Source of the DNA: Sphingopyxis macrogoltabida
GTDB lineage: Bacteria > Pseudomonadota > Alphaproteobacteria > Sphingomonadales > Sphingomonadaceae
Direction: 5' to 3'
Assembly (NCBI RefSeq): GCF_001307295.1
Contig: NZ_CP012700.1
Coordinates: 623,001-687,000 of the forward strand
Length of the DNA: 64,000 nt
Under the pieces are notes generated by a model. It was given only the letters and a program-made list of their open reading frames with translations. It did not search any database and was not told the DNA's origin. Shown in pieces: positions 57,596 through 64,000 of the stretch. A program made the translations under genes and the position numbers. Position 1 is the stretch's first letter; each line of letters begins with the position of its first letter.

Positions 57596-58489
57596 ATGAA
57601 CGACACGCGTCAGGGATCGGTAATCTGGACCTATCTGGTGCTCACGGTGGTTTTCTGTGCGCTGCCCTATTTCCTGATCGGTTACACGGGCGAGGTCGGC
57701 GGCGGCAACGCCGGCTATGTCACTGCGCTGATGTGGGGGCCGGCGCTCGCCGCGATCGTCACCGTGGCGTGGAAGAAGCTCGACTGGGCCTCGCTCGGCT
57801 TCGCGTGGCGCGATACGCGCTCGTCATGGTACAGCTATCTGCTGCCGATCGGTTATGCGGCGGTCGCCTATCTGATCATCTGGTCGACGGGGATGGGCGG
57901 TTTCGCGGAGCCGGAAAGCATCGCGGCGCTGGCCGACCGGCTCGGCTGGACCTTCACCGATCCGGGGCGCTTCGTTCCTGCCTATTTCCTGTTCGTCGGC
58001 ATCACCGGCATCATCGCGGGGACAGCGCGCGGGCTGGGCGAGGAGATCGGCTGGCGCGGATTCCTGGCGCCGCGGCTGCACGACAAGTTCGGCTTTACCG
58101 GAGGCGCGGCGGTGACCGGCGTCATCTGGACGCTGTGGCATGTCCCGCTGATCCTGTTTGCCAATTATAACAGCGGGGCACCGCAATGGTTCGCGCTCAC
58201 CTGCTTCTTCGTCATGGTCATGAACCTCAGCTTTATCATGGCGTGGTTCCGGTTGAAGTCCGGCAGCGTCTGGCCTGCCGCGATCCTGCACGGCAGCCAC
58301 AACCTTTATATCCAAACGATCTACACGCCGCTGACCGCGCCGAAGGGTGACATCACCGCCTATGCGATCGACGAATTCGGTTTCCTCATTCCGCTGACGA
58401 CCTTCGTCGTCGCGCTGTTGCTATGGTTGCGGCGCGACCGCGCGATTGCCGCCTATGATGCACGCCGGGCGGCGGGGGAAGCGAGCTGA
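57596..58489 (+). CDS. CPBP family intramembrane glutamic endopeptidase
   Basis: The CPBP family includes Rce1-like CAAX proteases and the microcystin-linearising MlrA. The 297-residue protein has about eight hydrophobic helices and the three motifs: EEIGWRGFLAP with adjacent glutamates near 149-150, TLWHVPLILF with a His near 182, and LHGSHNLYIQT with a third His near 231. It therefore looks active. It is shorter than MlrA (about 336 residues), and the other mlr genes are absent, so I do not call it MlrA. A GGGGAG site precedes the ATG. Position between an S45 acylase and a P1 peptidase suggests a role in processing the same substrate. Confidence 0.87.
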   Translation: MNDTRQGSVIWTYLVLTVVFCALPYFLIGYTGEVGGGNAGYVTALMWGPALAAIVTVAWKKLDWASLGFAWRDTRSSWYSYLLPIGYAAVAYLIIWSTGMGGFAEPESIAALADRLGWTFTDPGRFVPAYFLFVGITGIIAGTARGLGEEIGWRGFLAPRLHDKFGFTGGAAVTGVIWTLWHVPLILFANYNSGAPQWFALTCFFVMVMNLSFIMAWFRLKSGSVWPAAILHGSHNLYIQTIYTPLTAPKGDITAYAIDEFGFLIPLTTFVVALLLWLRRDRAIAAYDARRAAGEAS

Positions 58490-58515
58490 TTTACGATGAA
58501 ACAAGGGGATTGGTC

Positions 58516-59769
58516 ATGACGGCACGGCGTTTCGGATGGGCACTGGCTTCGGTCATGGCGGTCGGATTGCTCGCACCGGGCGCGGCGGCGGAGGAGCCGC
58601 GCGCCCGCGACCTCGGCGTGCCTTTCCATGGCGAGCCCGGCCCGCTCAACGCGATTACCGATGTGCCGGGGGTCGAGGTCGGCCACACGACCTTGATCGC
58701 CGGCGACGGCCCGCTCAAGGTTGGCGAAGGTCCGGTGCGGACCGGGGTCACGGCGATCCTGCCGCGCGGCAAGAATTCCACCGTGCCGGTGTTCGGCGCG
58801 TGGGCGACGGCCAATGCGGCGGGCGAAATGACCGGCACGATCTGGATGGAGGAACGCGGCTCGTTCGATGGGCCGGTGATGATCACCAACACGCACAGCG
58901 TCGGTGTGGTGCGCGATGCCGTGGTCAAATATCTGGCCGACAGCAAGGCGTGCTGCCTGTTCTACACCCCGGTCGTCGCCGAGACCTGGGACGGCTTCCT
59001 CAACGATGTGAATGGCCAGCATGTGAAGACCGAACATGCCTTGCAGGCCATCGCGACCGCTGCCGGCGGGCCGGTGCCCGAGGGCAATGTCGGCGGCGGT
59101 ACCGGGATGGTGTGCGCCGGGTTCAAGGGCGGCATCGGCACCGCGTCGCGCAAGGTCGAAATCGGCGACCGCAAATATACCGTCGGCGTGCTCGTCCAGT
59201 GCAATTACGGCGCGCGGCCGCTGCTCCGCATCGCCGGCGCCCCGGTTGGACAGGAACTAGCGACCAGCTACCTGCCGTGCAGCGACCTGCCGGGCAAAGC
59301 GGTCTACAAGCCCGAACGCCGCTGCACGCCGATCGACAAGAAGCCCTATGAGCCCGAAGGGTCGATCATCGTCGTGATCGCGACCGACATCCCGCTGTTG
59401 CCGCACCAGCTCAAGCGCATCGCCAAGCGGCCGACGCAGACGATCGGGCGGATGGGCGATATCAGCCATAATCTGTCGGGCGACATCTTCATGGCCTTCT
59501 CGACCGCCAATGCGGGCGCGCTCGATGAAAGCGCCGCGGGCGTGCAGGCGGTCTCGGCTATCTCGAATAGCGAGATAACCAAGGTGTTCGAGGCGGCAGT
59601 CGATGCGACCGAGGAATCGATCGTCAACGCGCTGGTTGCGGCGAAGACGATGACCGGACGCGACGGCGTCACGGTCCATGCGCTGCCGCACGACGAGCTC
59701 CGCACGATCCTTGCCAAATATGGACGTCTGCCCGCCGCGACGGGCAAGCCCGCCGCCAAACGGAAATAG
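58516..59769 (+). CDS. P1 family peptidase (DmpA/BapA-like)
   Basis: P1 peptidases are self-processing and cut N-terminal residues, including D-amino acids and beta-amino acids, from peptides and amides. The 417-residue protein has a signal (VMAVGLLAPGAAAEEPRARD), the N-terminal INAITDVPGVEVGHT-type strand (as GPLNAITDVPGVEVGHTTLI), GNVGGGTGMVCAGFKGGIGT near 195, and the processing site PEGSIIVVIATDIPL with S283 as the likely nucleophile, then LLPHQLKRIAKRP. I chose the ATG at 58516, six bases after GGGGA. BapA-type enzymes are known from sphingomonads growing on beta-peptides. It follows the CPBP gene by 26 bases. Confidence 0.9.
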   Translation: MTARRFGWALASVMAVGLLAPGAAAEEPRARDLGVPFHGEPGPLNAITDVPGVEVGHTTLIAGDGPLKVGEGPVRTGVTAILPRGKNSTVPVFGAWATANAAGEMTGTIWMEERGSFDGPVMITNTHSVGVVRDAVVKYLADSKACCLFYTPVVAETWDGFLNDVNGQHVKTEHALQAIATAAGGPVPEGNVGGGTGMVCAGFKGGIGTASRKVEIGDRKYTVGVLVQCNYGARPLLRIAGAPVGQELATSYLPCSDLPGKAVYKPERRCTPIDKKPYEPEGSIIVVIATDIPLLPHQLKRIAKRPTQTIGRMGDISHNLSGDIFMAFSTANAGALDESAAGVQAVSAISNSEITKVFEAAVDATEESIVNALVAAKTMTGRDGVTVHALPHDELRTILAKYGRLPAATGKPAAKRK

Positions 59770-59784
59770 CGGCGGGCGAACCGG

Positions 59785-60783
<999 letters not shown>

Positions 60784-60840
60784 CTACCATCAGAGGAACT
60801 ATTGCTGTATCCTCCTCCGGGCTTGCCCATGCGGAGCGCG

Positions 60841-60876
60841 GCCTTATGATTCTCTATGTGTCCGGGGACATAAGGC
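60841..60876. promoter_or_regulatory. Inverted repeat in the pip/lysR divergent region
   Basis: GCCTTATG (60841-60848) and CATAAGGC (60869-60876) form a perfect 8-base inverted repeat around a 20-base centre that itself contains TGTCCGGGGACA. It lies between the divergent proline iminopeptidase and LysR starts and is a candidate autoregulatory site. Confidence 0.45.
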
Positions 60877-60934
60877 GCGCGAACGGCGTGCCTGTGCAAT
60901 CGACTAATTTTGCTGCTGAGGAAGATATATTCTG

Positions 60935-61834
60935 ATGCCGAGGGAGCTACCGAATCTGGACTGGCTGCGCGTCTTCGCGTCGACCGCTGCAACCGAGAGC
61001 TTCGCGCTCGCCGCCGGCGAACTCAGCGTGACGCCGGGTGCGGTCAGCCAGCGGATCAAGGCGCTCGAGGCCTATCTCGGCGTCGAACTGTTTCAGCGCT
61101 ATCCGCAGGGCGTCCGGCTGACCGAGGCGGGGAAGCGCTATGCGCAGCGCGTGCTTCCACCGCTCGAGCAGCTTCTCATGGCGACGCGCGACATCACGGC
61201 CTCGGGCGGCACCAAGGCGGTGCGGCTGACGATCCTGCCGGCGCTCGCGCAACTGTGGCTCGGTCCGCGGATCGAGGAGTTTCATAAAGCGCATGCCAAT
61301 ACGACGATCGAGATCTGGGCCGACCCGGTGATCGTCGACCTGCGCACATCGAACTTCGATGTCGCCATCCGCTATGGCCAGCCGCCCTTTCCGGGCTGCG
61401 ATTCCCGCCCGCTGTTTTTCGACGAGCTCGTTCCCGTCGCGGCGCCCTCGCTCATCGAGACTGCGGAGCGCGACGAGCACGGGCTGCCGGTCGGAATGCC
61501 GCTGATGCTCGACACCTATTGGGCGAATGATTTCGAGCAGTGGCTGCAGCATACCGGCCACGCGCGCCCCGCGAATCTGATCACCCAGACCTTCTCGCTC
61601 TATTCGATGGTCGTCGAGGCGACGCTGAGCGGACGCGGTTTCATGATCGGTCATACGTCGGTGCTGTCCGACCTGATCGCACAGGGACGGCTGCAACCGC
61701 TTTCGGACCAGCGGGTGGCAGCGGGCAACCAATTCTACCTGTTGACCAAGGCGTCGTCGCCGCTGTCCGACATCGCCGAAACCTTCATCGACTGGATCGT
61801 CGAGCAGGCGACGCCGGACGGCGCGGCGGAGTGA
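60935..61834 (+). CDS. LysR family transcriptional regulator (GcvA-like), paralogue B
   Basis: The 299-residue protein has the same layout as the LysR at 30389-31282. By eye well over half of the residues are identical (for example TAATESFALAA, VTPGAVSQRIKALEA, LTEAGKRYAQRV, RTSNFDVAIRYGQPPFPGC, GRGFMIGHTSVL). The near-identical recognition helix implies the two bind similar sites, while changes in the sensor domain leave room for different ligands. AGGAAG twelve bases upstream gives a moderate ribosome site. It is divergent from the proline iminopeptidase gene and 108 bases ahead of the CocE-like gene. Confidence 0.92.
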   Translation: MPRELPNLDWLRVFASTAATESFALAAGELSVTPGAVSQRIKALEAYLGVELFQRYPQGVRLTEAGKRYAQRVLPPLEQLLMATRDITASGGTKAVRLTILPALAQLWLGPRIEEFHKAHANTTIEIWADPVIVDLRTSNFDVAIRYGQPPFPGCDSRPLFFDELVPVAAPSLIETAERDEHGLPVGMPLMLDTYWANDFEQWLQHTGHARPANLITQTFSLYSMVVEATLSGRGFMIGHTSVLSDLIAQGRLQPLSDQRVAAGNQFYLLTKASSPLSDIAETFIDWIVEQATPDGAAE

Positions 61835-61942
61835 CGGCAAGAGGCAGCAATTCTGGTCCAGAGGCGCAGGAATAATCGCATTGCGCCATCTCCGCCCCGC
61901 GCGCACCCTTGGAAAAACTGGGCGTGCCGGGGACATAGGAAT

Positions 61943-63892
61943 ATGATGAAATCGCTGCTGGTCGTGCTGACGCTTGCTGCCGTGCTTCCCCTGCCCGTGA
62001 TGTTGCAGGCGGCGGGCGCCGAGCCGATTGTCAGGCCGGGCGGCGACATTCCGGGCGATTACAGCCCGCTGCCGGCGGACGCCGATTACGAACGGCGCGA
62101 AATGATGATCCCGATGCGCGACGGGGTGAAGCTTTATACGGTCATCCTCGTCCCCAAGGGAGCGAAAGACGCGCCGATCGTGCTTAACCGCACGCCCTAT
62201 AATGCCACGGCGCGGGTGTTGCGGACGACGAGCCCGGTAATGGTCGACGCGGTGCCCTTCGAGGATCGCGAGTTCGCGAAGGCGGGCTATATCCGCGTGT
62301 GGCAGGATATTCGCGGCAAGTATAAATCGGAAGGCGATTATGTCGTCACGCGGCCCATGGTCGGTCCGCTGAACGATACCGGCGTCGACAATGGTACCGA
62401 CGCCTATGACACGATCGACTGGCTGGTGAACAAGGCGAACCTGCCCGAAAGCAACGGCCGCGTCGGCATAATCGGTTCGTCCTATGAGGGCACGACGGTC
62501 GTCCAGGCGCTCATCAAGCCGCATCCGGCGGTCAAGGTCGCGGCGCCCGAGAGCCCGCTCGTCGATGCGTGGACGGGCGACGACTGGTTCCACAACGGCG
62601 CCTTCCGGCAGGTGATGGCCGATTATATTGCGCAGCAAACGGGCGACCGGTCGATCGCCAAGGCTGCGTCGCGCGGCGGTTACGACGATTATGACAACTT
62701 CCGCGCCGCCGGATCGGCGGGCGATTGGGGCAAGGCGCGCGGATACGACCGTCTGCCCTTCTGGCGGCGGTTACAGGAGCATCCGGCCTATGATGCGGTG
62801 TGGCAGGGGCTGGCGCTCGACAAGCTGCTCGCGGCGAACCCGTCGGACGTGCCGACCCTGTGGGTCCAGCCCTTGTGGGACCAGGATGATATCTATGGCG
62901 CAATCCGTTCGTGGGAGGTGCTGAAGGCGAAGGGCAAGATGGGCAACAACCACCTGCTGCTGGGGCCCTGGTCGCACAGCCAGGTGAACCGCAACGACGT
63001 CGGCCGCAACCTCGGCCCGCTCCAGTGGAGCAGCAATACGATCACCCAATATTGGCGTGACATGATCCTGCCCTTCTTCAACGAGCATCTGCAGGGTGGT
63101 CCGCCTGCCAATATTCCGGCGGTGACCGCTTACAATACCGGCGAAGACCGCTGGGAACGGCTGTCCAACTGGCCGCTCGCCTGCGAAACGGGATGCCCGG
63201 CGCCGCTGACGCCGATCTATCTCGGCGCCAATGGCGGGCTGGGCTTTCAGACCGGAGCGGCCGGCGGCGACGCCTATGTCGCCGATCCTGCCAAGCCGGT
63301 TCCGCATTATCCGCGGCCGGTCAATTTCGACGATGGTAGCTGGCAGAGCTGGCTGACCAGCGATCAGCGTTCGTTCGACGGGCGTCCCGACGTGATGACG
63401 TACCAGACCGAAGTGCTGACCGAAGCGGTGCGCGTGTCGGGTACGCCGATCGCCGACATCTTTGCGCGCACCACCGGCACCGATGGCGATTTCGTCGTCA
63501 AGGTGATCGATGTCTATCCCGCGACAAATTCGAGCGAGCCGAAGATGGGCGGCTACCAGCTTGCGATCGCGCTCGAAATCTTTCGCGGCCGCTACCGCGA
63601 GAGTTTTGAGCATCCCTCGGCAATCCCCGCGGGGAAGGTGCAGCAATATAAGTTTCGCCTGCCGACGGTGAACCACGTCTTCAAGCCGGGGCACCGGATC
63701 ATGGTGCAGGTCCAGTCGAGCCTCTTTCCCTATTATGACCGCAATCCGCAGACCTATGTCCCCAACATCTTCCACGCGAAGCCATCGGACTATCGGCCCG
63801 CGACGGTGACGATCGAACGCGGCGGCAAGACGCCCAGCCGTGTGTGGCTGCCCGTCGTTCCGCTCGACCAGTCGACGGCGATGGCTCGCTAA
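61943..63892 (+). CDS. CocE/NonD family hydrolase, alpha-amino-acid ester hydrolase-like
   Basis: The 649-residue exported protein has a signal (VVLTLAAVLPLPVMLQAAGA), an alpha/beta-hydrolase with the serine motif IIGSSYEGTTVVQALI (S180 in GSSYEG), a helical cap (DAWTGDDWFHNGAFRQ), and a C-terminal jelly-roll domain (VNHVFKPGHRIMVQVQSSLF). It resembles alpha-amino-acid ester hydrolases and glutaryl-7-ACA acylase-type enzymes, which use the GSSYEG motif and act on beta-lactam side chains and amino-acid esters; X-Pro dipeptidyl peptidases share the fold. The start may be 61943 or 61946. It follows LysR paralogue B on the same strand. Confidence 0.88.
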   Translation: MMKSLLVVLTLAAVLPLPVMLQAAGAEPIVRPGGDIPGDYSPLPADADYERREMMIPMRDGVKLYTVILVPKGAKDAPIVLNRTPYNATARVLRTTSPVMVDAVPFEDREFAKAGYIRVWQDIRGKYKSEGDYVVTRPMVGPLNDTGVDNGTDAYDTIDWLVNKANLPESNGRVGIIGSSYEGTTVVQALIKPHPAVKVAAPESPLVDAWTGDDWFHNGAFRQVMADYIAQQTGDRSIAKAASRGGYDDYDNFRAAGSAGDWGKARGYDRLPFWRRLQEHPAYDAVWQGLALDKLLAANPSDVPTLWVQPLWDQDDIYGAIRSWEVLKAKGKMGNNHLLLGPWSHSQVNRNDVGRNLGPLQWSSNTITQYWRDMILPFFNEHLQGGPPANIPAVTAYNTGEDRWERLSNWPLACETGCPAPLTPIYLGANGGLGFQTGAAGGDAYVADPAKPVPHYPRPVNFDDGSWQSWLTSDQRSFDGRPDVMTYQTEVLTEAVRVSGTPIADIFARTTGTDGDFVVKVIDVYPATNSSEPKMGGYQLAIALEIFRGRYRESFEHPSAIPAGKVQQYKFRLPTVNHVFKPGHRIMVQVQSSLFPYYDRNPQTYVPNIFHAKPSDYRPATVTIERGGKTPSRVWLPVVPLDQSTAMAR

Positions 63893-63916
63893 GACGTCTT
63901 TCGATCATCTTGAATT

Positions 63917-63940
63917 GTCATCCCGGCGCAGGCCGGGATC
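63917..63940. repeat. Short GTCATCCCGG-type palindrome after the CocE-like gene
   Basis: TCATCCCGGCGCAGGCCGGG contains the inverted pair CCCGGC and GCCGGG around GCAG. It resembles the left end of the repeat at 30234 and belongs to the GTCATCCCGG class of intergenic palindromes. The remaining bases to the window end hold no gene start that I can support. Confidence 0.55.
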
Positions 63941-64000
63941 TCGGCCTTGCATCATAATGCACCGTTGAGATGCCGTCCTTCGCAGGACGACGAATAGGTC

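Noticed and set aside
57596..58489. MlrA microcystinase
   Set aside because: The CPBP motifs fit the broad family, but the protein is shorter and mlrB, mlrC and mlrD-like neighbours are missing.

Overview
The window is a GC-rich bacterial chromosome segment whose gene order and content point to a sphingomonad (Alphaproteobacteria, Sphingomonadales; Sphingopyxis or a close relative is my inference, not shown). The main reasons are a circularly permuted two-piece tmRNA, a dnaG-rpoD pair, four large TonB-dependent receptors, sphingomonad-type palindromic intergenic repeats, and many secreted peptidases with Sec or Tat signals. No insertion sequence, prophage, CRISPR array or tRNA gene was recognised.

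Region 1 (1-13.6 kb) is mostly housekeeping. It holds the 5' end of rpoD, dnaG, a GIY-YIG protein, a YqeY-like protein, carA and carB with a small unknown gene wedged between them, greA and a rhomboid protease. A minus-strand series follows: lemA, two TPM-domain genes, a Nudix gene and a small unknown. Then come mscL and the tmRNA gene ssrA.

Region 2 (13.6-19.4 kb) holds a BON-domain protein, a divergent MerR regulator and CDF metal-efflux pair with a clear palindromic operator, two membrane-associated proteins of unknown role, and an Lrp-type regulator. The regulator is translationally coupled to a secreted fusion of a cyanophycinase-like S51 domain and an isoaspartyl-peptidase (T2) domain.

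Region 3 (19.5-30.1 kb) has two tandem TonB-dependent receptors and an S9 peptidase, opposite the S51-T2 fusion. After a 496-base gap comes an EctD-like Fe(II)/2-oxoglutarate dioxygenase paired with an SHMT-like PLP enzyme.

Region 4 (30.4-63.9 kb) looks like one large peptide or amide scavenging island with a paralogous LysR regulator near each end. Between and beside the two regulators are two TonB receptors, a Tat-type amidase, an M19-like dipeptidase, two quinohaemoprotein dehydrogenases with C-terminal haem c, and a DUF336 protein. There are also a DUF885 peptidase, an amidohydrolase, an M13 peptidase, an ABC ATPase with a permease fused to an M1 peptidase, an S45 penicillin-acylase-type amidase, a CPBP membrane protease, a P1 (DmpA-type) peptidase, a proline iminopeptidase and a CocE/alpha-amino-acid-ester-hydrolase-type enzyme. 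AT-rich promoter islands and small palindromes lie at the likely control points. My reading is outer-membrane import of an unusual peptide or amide, stepwise hydrolysis in the periplasm, and oxidation of a released alcohol by PQQ enzymes. The substrate cannot be deduced from sequence.
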